Position numbers and translations under genes: made by a program. A DNA stretch of 64,000 nucleotides from assembly GCF_005404815.1 (NCBI RefSeq), contig NZ_BJDF01000013.1, positions 27,990 through 91,989 of the forward strand, read 5' to 3'. This document shows, piece by piece, positions 42,729 through 51,375 of this stretch. The notes beneath the pieces are model-generated. The model saw only the letters and a program-made list of their open reading frames with translations. It had not been told where the DNA came from and did no database searches. Position 1 is the first letter of the stretch. Each line of letters opens with the position of its first letter. This DNA is from Companilactobacillus huachuanensis. Lineage in GTDB: Bacteria > Bacillota > Bacilli > Lactobacillales > Lactobacillaceae.

Positions 42729-42736
42729 CGTATTAT

Positions 42737-43042
42737 TTAACCAAAGATTGATATAGCCAATGTTGTTACAGACCTAGAGTTAATTTATTTAAATAATCAG
42801 AAATCTTGATGTTATTGTTCCTGCCATAACAAAATAAATTAGTTGGAAGAGCTGAGAGCATTCGTTTGCAGTGAAAGTGGCGTTATTGCTTCAGCAATTA
42901 CACCACCGGGCGTGTTGGAGACTCGCGGGTTTTGCGAGGCTTCAACCGAGGCCCGAGACCGCTTTTGGGCTCAGGCCGTTCCGCACAGCAATTGAATACT
43001 CTCAGCTCTGGAAACGGCATACTTACTTAACCTGTCAACCTT
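42737..43042 (-). repeat. Structured repeat copy 11, type A, inverted
   Basis: The core 42840-43020 runs from TAGTTGG to GGAAACGGCAT. The AT-rich flank lies at 42737-42839. The outer ends AACCAAAGATTGA and TGTCAACCTTTAG are degenerate inverted repeats. P1 is GAGCTGAGAGCATTC with GAATACTCTCAGCTC. P3 is GGAGACTCGCGGGTTTTGCGAGGCTTC. It ends just beside the tpx stop. Confidence 0.88.
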
Positions 43043-43045
43043 TAG

Positions 43046-43543
43046 TTATTTAATTAACTCGTTCAATTGACCAAGAACACGATCGTAACTGGGCTCATCT
43101 GATTGAACGGGGACGATTTCGGAATAGATTATTTCGCCATTCTTATCAACGACCCAAACGGAACGAGCAAGGATATTGCGGTCTCTGATCCAAATTTTCG
43201 ACTTCTTACCAAAGTCATGGTCAATGTCAGATAACATCTTCATATTTTCGACATCCTCAGCTGCACACCAATTAGCTTGTTCCTCTGGTGTATTAGTTGA
43301 GATAGTTACAAAATTGATTTCAGAATGGCCATCGACTTCTTGATTGAAGTGTCTAGTTTGGATGCTGCAGACACGAGTGTTGATATCGGGAACAACACTG
43401 ATTAAGACTGGCTTGTCGAGTAGAGAAGTCAATTTGACCGCATTGTTATCTTTATCAAGCACTGTAAAGTCGGGGAATGTCTCTCCAACGGTCAATGGGT
43501 CGCCATAAGTTGTAATTGTGTCACCTTTAAAATCTAAATCCAT
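43046..43543 (-). CDS. tpx: Thiol peroxidase (atypical 2-Cys peroxiredoxin)
   Basis: A 165-residue peroxiredoxin reducing hydrogen and alkyl peroxides with thioredoxin. The peroxidatic Cys is in SVVPDINTRVCSIQT (about residue 60), the Tpx form of the TxxC site. The resolving Cys is in QANWCAAED (about 94), and the length is standard. The start follows AAAGGGTGA. It probably contributes to aerobic survival together with mntH. Confidence 0.95.
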   Translation of the reverse strand: MDLDFKGDTITTYGDPLTVGETFPDFTVLDKDNNAVKLTSLLDKPVLISVVPDINTRVCSIQTRHFNQEVDGHSEINFVTISTNTPEEQANWCAAEDVENMKMLSDIDHDFGKKSKIWIRDRNILARSVWVVDKNGEIIYSEIVPVQSDEPSYDRVLGQLNELIK

Positions 43544-43655
43544 ACAAAATCACCCTTTCATATTTGAACTAAAATCGTTATGCATATATTATAAAGTACT
43601 GCAAAATAAAACCCCAGAAATTAGATTGTAAAACAATGAAATATGAGGAGAAATT

Positions 43656-44168
43656 ATGACTCTAATAGGAAGAAATGTAATAATTCGCAATTTTGAGATG
43701 TCAGATTTAGAACAATTTTTGGAATTGGTACAGGACAAAAATAACCATGAATTGGCTGGACTAGAATATACCGAGGATGTAAACTTTGGTCGTGATCTCC
43801 TTGATATGTACCGGAGAAGGGATGGATCCTACACCATTGCTTTGGCCGGAAATAACAAGATGATAGGGATAATTGAGCTGAATAAACGAGGTGAGTCAAC
43901 GGAGTTGTTGCTGACGCGTGAGATGGGTTTTGTGATAGATAGGAAGTTTCGCCATCAAGGTTATGCTAAAGAGGCTGTGGGGCTGATGATTAACTACGGG
44001 TTTAAGAATTTACAGTTAACTGAAATCTGGGCTTCAACAGAAAAGGATAATCCAATACCACAAGGTCTGTTAGAGAAACTTGATTTCAAATATATTTATG
44101 AAGCTGATCAAGCGCTTCCATACACGGGGCAACACAATCTTGTTAAATACTACTTACTTAAGAAGTGA
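43656..44168 (+). CDS. GNAT-family N-acetyltransferase (RimJ/RimL-like)
   Basis: A 170-residue acetyltransferase. It begins LIGRNVIIRNFEMSDLEQFL. The acetyl-CoA site is in MGFVIDRKFRHQGYAKEAVGLMINYGF (about 90-116), which has the R/Q-x-x-G-x-A pattern. NPIPQGLLEKLDFK follows. The target may be a ribosomal protein N-terminus, another protein or a small amine; this cannot be told. TGAGGAGAAATT precedes the ATG. Confidence 0.88.
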   Translation: MTLIGRNVIIRNFEMSDLEQFLELVQDKNNHELAGLEYTEDVNFGRDLLDMYRRRDGSYTIALAGNNKMIGIIELNKRGESTELLLTREMGFVIDRKFRHQGYAKEAVGLMINYGFKNLQLTEIWASTEKDNPIPQGLLEKLDFKYIYEADQALPYTGQHNLVKYYLLKK

Positions 44169-44222
44169 TTCACTTCTCGTAAAAAATTCTTAATTATTTC
44201 GGATTAGTTAGGAGGTAGACAG

Positions 44223-44243
44223 ATGGTATTATACAAAGCGTAA
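44223..44243 (+). other. Possible 6-codon leader peptide before the WxL locus
   Basis: A very strong AGGAGG (44211-44216) stands six bases before ATG GTA TTA TAC AAA GCG TAA (peptide MVLYKA). The next gene starts 39 bases later. The quality of the ribosome site suggests translation; its role, if any, is unknown. Confidence 0.35.
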
Positions 44244-44282
44244 GGAGAAAACAGACAAGACTTTTGATGAGAGGTTTTTTAT

Positions 44283-44738
44283 ATGAAGAGAAAAATGAGA
44301 TCTAGAAAAATTCTCACAGTCAAAAAGCGAGTAGTCGGTTTCTTCGCAATTGCCGTTATATTGTTGGGTGTGATTGGAGGATTTGGCTTTACACATGTAA
44401 TTGCTGAATCCAATAGTTCGACTGGAGGTGGCGATAATAGGTCCACGGCAGTCGTTGCCAGCACGTCGGATACTTCTGATCTTGCTGGCGGCGGCGGTGG
44501 GTCAAATTCAAGCGTGTTGTTGAGTAGTGATAATACAGGAACGAGTACCGGTAACCAAGTTAAGGAAGTCGATACAACGCCTACTGTTAATATCAACAAT
44601 ATGTCCACTTATCCACAAACGGGCGATTCCAGTGACATCGGATTAATCATAACTGGTTTTACGATTCTGATTGGTCTATTCGCTTTTTACGGTTACAAGC
44701 TCCGCAAAAGCTTGAAGTTCTTACAAGTTTCAAAATGA
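44283..44738 (+). CDS. Small sortase-anchored surface protein (YPQTG variant)
   Basis: A 151-residue exported protein. A signal-type helix (about 18-38) is followed by a Ser/Thr/Gly-rich stretch with a GGGGG run. The C-terminal sorting signal is TYPQTGDSSD, a hydrophobic helix (IGLIITGFTILIGLFAFYGY) and a KLRKS tail. The motif differs from LPxTG only at the first residue. Small LPxTG proteins commonly open WxL operons, which fits this position. Confidence 0.75.
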   Translation: MKRKMRSRKILTVKKRVVGFFAIAVILLGVIGGFGFTHVIAESNSSTGGGDNRSTAVVASTSDTSDLAGGGGGSNSSVLLSSDNTGTSTGNQVKEVDTTPTVNINNMSTYPQTGDSSDIGLIITGFTILIGLFAFYGYKLRKSLKFLQVSK

Positions 44739-44864
44739 TTCAATTCTGATAAATAACTTTTACAAATATTGAGATGTACAGCTTGTAAAATTTGTTATCA
44801 TCTAATTGTAATCAAGAAAGACAAAAAACAAAAAAATAATTTTCTATATCAGGGAGGATATATC

Positions 44865-45704
44865 ATGAAATTATCAAAAAATGTTCTAGTAGGTTCACTA
44901 GCAGTATCAGGAATGGTTTTAGGAGCAATCGCCCCAGCTTTGACAGCACAAGCCGCAACAACATCAGGTACAGTTGATGCAGATGGTAATGTACAAGCAG
45001 TTAAAGATGCAGATGGTAATATTACTACAGCTGACGCAGGTCAATTAGGTAAAGGTAACTTAGCAATTGCTTATGATGAAAAAGGTGACGGTGCCGCTGC
45101 AACTACTGGTACAGCAACAGCCGGATCAAATGCAGCAGTTCAAGTTATCAATGGTGTTCTAGTATTGGACAAGGTTCCTGACTTTAACTTTGGTGCAGCA
45201 GCACAAGAGACAACAAAGGTAATGCAAGATAATACAAAGACAGCAAGTAATTCAGAAGCTGTTGATGGTAACGCCGATGGTATTTTGCAAGTTACTGAAT
45301 CACGTTCACAAGTTCCTGGATTCACAGTTTCAGCTACTTTAGGAAACTTCGTTAACTCAGACAATTCTGCGATTACTACAGGTGGAAAGGGTGCTGACTT
45401 CTCACTTAACTTAAAAGCAACTGATTTGACACTTAACGATGCAGCTTGGATGAATGGTAATATTGCAAAACAAACAAGTGCAGCTACATTGCCATCAGAT
45501 GGCACAACATCAAAGAATGTTCTACAAGAATCAACTGGTAATTACACAACTGGTACTTATGCAGCTAAATATGATGAAAATGCTACTGACCCAACATCAT
45601 TGTACGTAGGTAATATGGGTAAGACAGGTACAGATGCACCTTCAGTACAAGCTGTTCACTCAACAATCACATGGACTCTAGCTGCTGCCGCAGTTACTGC
45701 TTAA
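44865..45704 (+). CDS. WxL-domain cell-surface protein
   Basis: A 279-residue secreted protein. The signal peptide MKLSKNVLVGSLAVSGMVLG is cut probably after AQA near residue 28. The mature part is acidic and rich in Ala, Thr, Asp and Gly. The C-terminal WxL domain (about 110-279) ends with STITWTLAAAAV, carrying the TWTL motif that binds peptidoglycan. ATG 44865 follows GGGAGGATATATC. It is likely exposed on the wall in a complex with the DUF916 proteins encoded next. Confidence 0.9.
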   Translation: MKLSKNVLVGSLAVSGMVLGAIAPALTAQAATTSGTVDADGNVQAVKDADGNITTADAGQLGKGNLAIAYDEKGDGAAATTGTATAGSNAAVQVINGVLVLDKVPDFNFGAAAQETTKVMQDNTKTASNSEAVDGNADGILQVTESRSQVPGFTVSATLGNFVNSDNSAITTGGKGADFSLNLKATDLTLNDAAWMNGNIAKQTSAATLPSDGTTSKNVLQESTGNYTTGTYAAKYDENATDPTSLYVGNMGKTGTDAPSVQAVHSTITWTLAAAAVTA

Positions 45705-45732
45705 TTAAAAGAAATTAAATAACTATTTTAAG

Positions 45733-45764
45733 AAAAGCCACTACTAGTGTAGTGGCTTTTGTCT
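45733..45764 (+). terminator. Terminator after the WxL gene
   Basis: AAAAGCCACTAC-TAGT-GTAGTGGCTTTT. Downstream genes must be reached by read-through or have their own promoter. Confidence 0.85.
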
Positions 45765-45806
45765 TATAATTAACATTGTGATAGCACTTTTATTGGGAGG
45801 AATTTT

Positions 45807-46916
45807 ATGAAAAAATCAATGCGTAAAATAATAGCATTCGTCTTTTCCTTATGCTTTTTAATCGCGTTTGGTACGTTTGGCACTCAAACTGTTCAAGCAA
45901 CATCTGGCGGTTATACTATCAAACCAGGGGGCACTTCGACAGATAATGTAAACATTGATAATGGAAGTTATCTGGTAAAGGGTAATCCGGGTCAGACGGT
46001 AGATTTAAAATTGATAGTCCTTAATCAGGAAAGTAAAACTAGAAAATTTATGTACACAGTCAATACTGCCTATACAAGTGATGGAGGAGTTTTAAGTTAT
46101 AATAAGTCTAAGGTAACTGATCCATCACTTAAGGTACAAGTTAAGGATACAGCAACACCACAAAAATCAGAATTTCAAGTGCCTGGTAATACAACGGCAA
46201 CTTTAACCTTTAAAATCACTATTCCTAAAAAGTCTTTTGATGGTTACATAATGGGTGGAGTATCAGTCTCACCATATGGAGAGAAAGCTAAAGGAACCGT
46301 GTCATCTAATGGTACATTATTAAAAAATAAATTCAGCTATAGTATTCCAATTCAAATTAATCAAACTGGTAAAGACAGTGTCGAAGCCAAATATTCTATT
46401 ACATCTGTAAAGCCAGGTGTAATGAGTGGAAAACCTAATGTAGGTATTTTGGCTAATGTTCACAATTCAACTAATAGTTATACAGGTGGTCTATCTTCTA
46501 AAGCGGTAGTTACTAAAAAAGGTAACAAAGATTTTAAGATTACAACTACGGCAGATGATCAAAATATTGCTCCAACATCAAATTATAATTACTCAATTTC
46601 ATGGGGAAAGAAGCAATTGCAATCTGGTAATTATCATTTAAAGCTGACATACAAGGCTCAAGGTGGTTTAAAGAGTTGGACTTTGAATAAGGACTTTACA
46701 ATTACAAATAATGATGCTGCAAAGTATAATAAACTTGCTGGTATCAAACCAAATTATCTATGGTTATACATCTTGTTGGCAGTTCTTGCATTAGCTATCA
46801 TTCTTGGCCTTGGTATTTACTTGGGTAGAAGAAATAATAACAAGAATAATAATGGAAACAACGGTAATAATGGAAATAATAATTCTGGTAATACAACTAG
46901 ACGTCGTCGCCGTTAA
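45807..46916 (+). CDS. DUF916/DUF3324 protein (WxL-interacting), paralogue 1
   Basis: A 369-residue membrane-anchored surface protein. It has a signal peptide (1-31), a DUF916 domain (about 35-165, with YLVKGNPGQTVDLKLIVLN) and a DUF3324 domain (about 175-305). One membrane helix (about 320-340) ends the chain, followed by an unusual cytoplasmic tail of Asn/Gly repeats closing in RRRRR. The family binds WxL proteins and peptidoglycan. GGGAGGAATTTT precedes the ATG. Confidence 0.9.
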   Translation: MKKSMRKIIAFVFSLCFLIAFGTFGTQTVQATSGGYTIKPGGTSTDNVNIDNGSYLVKGNPGQTVDLKLIVLNQESKTRKFMYTVNTAYTSDGGVLSYNKSKVTDPSLKVQVKDTATPQKSEFQVPGNTTATLTFKITIPKKSFDGYIMGGVSVSPYGEKAKGTVSSNGTLLKNKFSYSIPIQINQTGKDSVEAKYSITSVKPGVMSGKPNVGILANVHNSTNSYTGGLSSKAVVTKKGNKDFKITTTADDQNIAPTSNYNYSISWGKKQLQSGNYHLKLTYKAQGGLKSWTLNKDFTITNNDAAKYNKLAGIKPNYLWLYILLAVLALAIILGLGIYLGRRNNNKNNNGNNGNNGNNNSGNTTRRRRR

Positions 46917-46931
46917 TAAATAATTAAATTA

Positions 46932-46961
46932 GGCTGTTCCAAGACTTGGAACGGCTTTTTT
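46932..46961 (+). terminator. Terminator between DUF916 paralogues 1 and 2
   Basis: GGCTGTTCCAAG-AC-TTGGAACGGC followed by T6. Confidence 0.85.
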
Positions 46962-47000
46962 AGTATTATAGATGGTAGAAGTTATATTCAGAGGGAAATT

Positions 47001-47981
47001 ATGAATAAGAAAATTTTATATGTAATGTCAATGCTGTTCTTTGCATTTGTTGGGTTTATCATGATTCCTCAAACTGCAAAAGCGGACATTGATGGTGTCA
47101 CAGTTACACCACTTATTGGTGATTCAGATATCACGGATCGATTTCAAATAATAGGTAATTCAAAGACGACAAGAACTTTAAAAATATCTATTGCCAATTT
47201 TGGAGTGCGTAATTTAACTCTGAAGGTGGTTCCTACTAATGCGACAACGTCTATGGATGGTAAGATAGTTTATACTGATAAGGTTAAGGCAGGGCAGTAT
47301 GGTCTGAAGTATGCGTTTGCTGACATGACAAAGGCACAAACTGTGAAAATAAATGTTGGTAAAACTAAGGATTTAAGCTTCAAGATTAAGTTGCCTGAGG
47401 GTAAAATAAATCATCTGATTTTGGGCGGATTTAATATTTATGATGTCAGTAACTTCGCCAAAGGTAACGCTGATGTTCCAGTCTGGATAACGGATGATAA
47501 CAAGTCAGTTGGTGGGATTGTTACATTACACAATTTATCCTTGGATGTAATCAGTAAGAAGCCCCACATAATCATTAATCTCCAAAACAAAGAACCAGGA
47601 ATAATGAAAAACGTAATAGTCCACATGACCGTGAAACGAAAGAGCTGGTTAGACAGATTCAATTTGGGCGATAAAGTAATGACTGCCGACTTAACCTATC
47701 CCAAAGTTGCACCCAACTCCCGTATTCCGGTAGATTTCGACCAAAATACCACACCAATCAAAGCCGGGACCTATACAGTCAAAGGTGCGGCTCGCAGTGG
47801 TAAGGCCACGTGGACGTTCCACAAGACGTATACCATCACGCAAGATCAAGCCAACAATATCAACAAACGTTGTAAAGGTTTGATATATAATAAAACTACG
47901 ACATATATCCTGATTGTCTGTGTATTAGTTTCAATAATTTTCCTAATATTCTGGGCTATTTGGTATTCAGGTAGGAGCTAA
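47001..47981 (+). CDS. DUF916/DUF3324 protein (WxL-interacting), paralogue 2
   Basis: A 326-residue protein with a signal peptide (1-28, ending KAD), a DUF916 domain (about 30-155), a DUF3324 domain (about 165-280) and a C-terminal membrane helix (about 298-320) with a short tail. It is shorter than its two neighbours and begins directly with the DUF916 domain. AGAGGGAAATT lies before ATG. The third paralogue follows after five bases, so these two are co-translated. Confidence 0.88.
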   Translation: MNKKILYVMSMLFFAFVGFIMIPQTAKADIDGVTVTPLIGDSDITDRFQIIGNSKTTRTLKISIANFGVRNLTLKVVPTNATTSMDGKIVYTDKVKAGQYGLKYAFADMTKAQTVKINVGKTKDLSFKIKLPEGKINHLILGGFNIYDVSNFAKGNADVPVWITDDNKSVGGIVTLHNLSLDVISKKPHIIINLQNKEPGIMKNVIVHMTVKRKSWLDRFNLGDKVMTADLTYPKVAPNSRIPVDFDQNTTPIKAGTYTVKGAARSGKATWTFHKTYTITQDQANNINKRCKGLIYNKTTTYILIVCVLVSIIFLIFWAIWYSGRS

Positions 47982-47986
47982 AGTAT

Positions 47987-49114
47987 ATGAAAAAACGAAC
48001 AATTGTATTTTTTTCAGCACTATTATTATTGATCACAACACTTTTACCATTCACAACTACTGTAAAAGCGGCACCTGACAAATCCTATGCTATTCAAGCG
48101 ATTTTGCCAGATAATCAAATAAATAAAGATGAATCTTATTTTGATTTGAAGGTTACGCCTAATAAAGAGCAGACGTTAAAGGTTTTGATTGCCAACACTG
48201 GTAGTAAGCCTATAACGGTCACTGCGGAGGTCAACAACGCCTATACGGCCGATTCAGGTGTAATTGGCTATGATAACTACAATGCTAAGCTGTACAAGGC
48301 TAAATTGCCTTCTTTGACATCATTAGTTCAGGGCAAGCGAAAACAAGTTGTGAAGCTCGAGAATGGCGAGAATAAGACGGTTGAATTTAAAGTTAAGTCG
48401 CCTAGTTCTGAATATGCAGGTATCATCTTAGGTGGTGTCACGACAACTGCTTCTGTTAGCCCAACTAAGTCTAAGAACATCAATATCAAGAACCAGGTTC
48501 GTTATGTTAAAGGCGTCGTCCTTCGTTCAAAAGATGATGGTGTCATGCCTGATATGCATTTGACATCCGCAGCTCCCAAAGCTGTTGCCGGTTCAACAGG
48601 TATTGCATATAAGTTAGATAACACAGCGCCTGTAAACGTCAATAAAGTGTCCTTAAAGGCCAAAATAACTAATGGTAGTAAAGTTACCAACTATTCCGCA
48701 GATAACCTGCAGTTCGCTCCTAATTCGCAATTTAACTACTTCATTCCAATCAAAAAGTTAGATGCTGGAACGTACAAAGCTCATATTGAGTTAAAAAATG
48801 AAAATGGTTTTTCTAAAGATTTCAATTACACAATCACAGTTAAGCAGCGCCAGGTTGATAACGTCAATGATGCAGCTCAACCAAAGCCTCAATCACATAA
48901 TAAACAATGGATCGGTATAATTGTCGGTATTATTGTGTTGATTGCTGTTGCAGTCTGGATGTACCTCTATTACTCACAACGTAATAAAGGTGATGGACCA
49001 AGAGGTGGTCGTGGTAAGATGAGTTTCAAGTTGCCAAAGAAACCTGATAATCCTAATAAAACTACTAGATCTGGAAATGATAGTGGTAGTCGAGCTTCAC
49101 GACATAAGAAATAA
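47987..49114 (+). CDS. DUF916/DUF3324 protein (WxL-interacting), paralogue 3
   Basis: A 375-residue protein with a signal peptide (1-28), DUF916 (about 30-160), DUF3324 (about 165-285) and a membrane helix (about 305-328). A basic Gly/Pro/Lys/Arg-rich cytoplasmic tail of about 45 residues closes it. It stands five bases after paralogue 2. TAGGAGCTAAAGTAT precedes ATG. Three such proteins for one nearby WxL protein is an unusual ratio. Confidence 0.88.
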   Translation: MKKRTIVFFSALLLLITTLLPFTTTVKAAPDKSYAIQAILPDNQINKDESYFDLKVTPNKEQTLKVLIANTGSKPITVTAEVNNAYTADSGVIGYDNYNAKLYKAKLPSLTSLVQGKRKQVVKLENGENKTVEFKVKSPSSEYAGIILGGVTTTASVSPTKSKNINIKNQVRYVKGVVLRSKDDGVMPDMHLTSAAPKAVAGSTGIAYKLDNTAPVNVNKVSLKAKITNGSKVTNYSADNLQFAPNSQFNYFIPIKKLDAGTYKAHIELKNENGFSKDFNYTITVKQRQVDNVNDAAQPKPQSHNKQWIGIIVGIIVLIAVAVWMYLYYSQRNKGDGPRGGRGKMSFKLPKKPDNPNKTTRSGNDSGSRASRHKK

Positions 49115-49118
49115 TTAA

Positions 49119-49155
49119 AAAAGTTATCCATTTTTATATGGATAGCTTTTTTTTT
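49119..49155 (+). terminator. Terminator after the DUF916 genes
   Basis: AAAGTTATCCAT / ATGGATAGCTTT followed by T-rich sequence. Confidence 0.85.
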
Positions 49156-49197
49156 CCTGAAAGTAATACAATTGAAACTATCAGGGGGCGTAGGAAA

Positions 49198-51267
49198 ATG
49201 AGATTTCAGCAATTGAATAAGGAACCAAACACGATTTTAAGAAAGCATTTGTATAAGAGTGGTAAAGGCTGGGCAGTTAAGTCCACTTTAGGCTTGATGG
49301 GAGGATTAGTTTTATTTGGGGCATCCCAATTGACTGTTGTTAAGGCTGACACTAATCCGGTGGTTAGTCAGTCAACGGCTGAATCGGATACAACTGAACC
49401 AGCTACAACTGAACCTATAGTACAACAACCAGCGGAATCAGTTGAAACAAAGAAGGCAGTGGAACCGGCAGTAGAACCAGTTTCAAAGCCTCAACCAAAG
49501 AATGAATTAAATTATGCTGCACAGGTTAATAGTGCACAGTTGAACCAACCAGTAGTAACTCCAGAGGGTCCAACCGGACAGACTGCAGCTACACCAAGCA
49601 ACAATCAAAACGATACAGCAACAACGGCTACACCTGAAAAGGAAACTGTCTTACCTCAGAGTGGAACCTTTGGAACCTCTAAATGGAATATTGATGAAGA
49701 TGGCATGCTAGACATTGGACCTGGAACGTTTGATAGCATAAATGCTGATGGTAGTAATAATCCATGGAAAGATGTTAAGGATTCTGTTAAAACAATTAAC
49801 GTTGAAGATGGGGTAGTATCTGGAAAAAGTATGGCGGGGTTATTCCAAAATTTTACAAATTTGACAAGTTTTACAAATTTAGAAGCAATGGATACCCAGA
49901 ATACTACAGATATGAGTAATCTTTTTAGTGGATGTACTAATCTAGAGGGGATTAATATTCCGGTTTGGAATTTTCAAAATGTGGTGAGTTATAGAAAAAT
50001 GTTTTCTGGTGACACCGTAATTAAATATATATATCTACCCGTTCCCTATCTTCCTTCTTTTTCAACCAAAGTTACGGATAAAGGGTCAGTTGATTTTACA
50101 GAGATGTATTCTCAAGATCCTGCATTACCATTACTTGATATATCTCAAATAGATATGTCGTCAACAAATAATGTTAAAAATATTTTATTAGGTGATTCTG
50201 GCCTTCAAGTTTTAGAATTATCCTCTAAAAATAATTTGACTGAATCGGGATTGGACGTTGGAATAAGAAATAAGCCGGATACTATAGCTGGAAGAACTGG
50301 GTGGATGCTAAAGTCTGATTCGGAACCAAGTTTAAGATTGAACACGAATGATTTAGAATCTATGTATAATGGAAAAGGAGATTCGCTAACAAGAACTGAT
50401 TGGGTAAATCATGAACCATATACGATTACAGTTATTGAAAAAAATATTAATGATAAAAGTGGATCGAACCTCACTAAGAAAACCGTTGGTTTACCAATTG
50501 AAGATGATTTAGTAGATTATTCTAAATTAACTGCAACTTTAGAAGACCAGTTTAAGTACTTAAATGGTAGTGACTTTATTCCATATGATGAAAAAACTGG
50601 AGTGGGTAGCTATGTGATGGAATATGATGGGAAAGGCAAGTCAGTGGTAAATCCAAGCACCGGAAAACCAGAAATTCCTATTCCTACAAATATGGGTCTC
50701 AAAAGTCTTCCAATAGTTAACGAGATTTTAAAGGAAGGAACTACAGACCCAGAGACTAATTTGGAGATTTGGAATTCTGGCAAAAGACAAGTTCTCTATT
50801 TTGAATATGATTTACCAATTAAAAAAACTAATACCAGCAGTGGTTCAACTATAGACCGGGAAATAGAAGGACTAGAAGAAACTGTAGCAACTTACGCCGA
50901 AAAATCAGACGTTCAATTGTATGATGATAATGGTGGTATGGTAGATGATCGCAAATTAGGTCCAGATAGCTATTGGTATACTGATGAGGCTATGACTCTT
51001 GATGGTACGAAGTATTATCGTGTTGCAACGAACCAATGGGCTAAGGCTAATGATGTTTATCTTTATTATCAAAACACTTCAAAGGTTCGAGTAAATTCTG
51101 GTACTCTGGGCCAATTAGTGACTGATACGGGTAAAGTTGTAACTGATCGATTATTACAACCATTGAGTAATTGGTATACCGATAAATATATTTATTTGAA
51201 TAATGTTAAATATTATCGTGTTGCTACCAATGAATTTATTAGTGCTGACCAATTAACTGAATATTAA
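49198..51267 (+). CDS. Large surface protein: KxYKxGKxW signal, BspA-like LRR, two SLAP domains
   Basis: A 689-residue exported protein. The N-terminus has the LYKSGKGWAVKS signal type (KxYKxGKxW) with cleavage likely after KAD. A Thr/Pro/Glu-rich linker (about 45-160) leads to a BspA-like leucine-rich region beginning SGTFGTSKWNIDEDGML. This region contains DUF285-type repeats with DTQNTTDMSNLFSGCTNL. A beta-rich middle part (about 410-550) and two C-terminal SLAP modules (about 570-630 and 635-689) with KYYRVATNQW and KYYRVATNEF follow. No LPxTG is present, so attachment should be through SLAP. ATG 49198 is the conserved start shared with the next gene. Confidence 0.85.
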   Translation: MRFQQLNKEPNTILRKHLYKSGKGWAVKSTLGLMGGLVLFGASQLTVVKADTNPVVSQSTAESDTTEPATTEPIVQQPAESVETKKAVEPAVEPVSKPQPKNELNYAAQVNSAQLNQPVVTPEGPTGQTAATPSNNQNDTATTATPEKETVLPQSGTFGTSKWNIDEDGMLDIGPGTFDSINADGSNNPWKDVKDSVKTINVEDGVVSGKSMAGLFQNFTNLTSFTNLEAMDTQNTTDMSNLFSGCTNLEGINIPVWNFQNVVSYRKMFSGDTVIKYIYLPVPYLPSFSTKVTDKGSVDFTEMYSQDPALPLLDISQIDMSSTNNVKNILLGDSGLQVLELSSKNNLTESGLDVGIRNKPDTIAGRTGWMLKSDSEPSLRLNTNDLESMYNGKGDSLTRTDWVNHEPYTITVIEKNINDKSGSNLTKKTVGLPIEDDLVDYSKLTATLEDQFKYLNGSDFIPYDEKTGVGSYVMEYDGKGKSVVNPSTGKPEIPIPTNMGLKSLPIVNEILKEGTTDPETNLEIWNSGKRQVLYFEYDLPIKKTNTSSGSTIDREIEGLEETVATYAEKSDVQLYDDNGGMVDDRKLGPDSYWYTDEAMTLDGTKYYRVATNQWAKANDVYLYYQNTSKVRVNSGTLGQLVTDTGKVVTDRLLQPLSNWYTDKYIYLNNVKYYRVATNEFISADQLTEY

Positions 51268-51273
51268 AAATAG

Positions 51274-51307
51274 TAGGTTTGGCTAGTTTAGTCAGGCCTA
51301 TTTTTTT
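51274..51307 (+). terminator. Terminator after the first BspA/SLAP gene
   Basis: An imperfect TAGGTTTG / CAGGCCTA hairpin followed by T7. Confidence 0.7.
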
Positions 51308-51375
51308 ACCCTAAAAAATATATAAAAATCATTGTGAAAACGTGTACAATATAATTAAATAGGAGGTGTGGGGAA

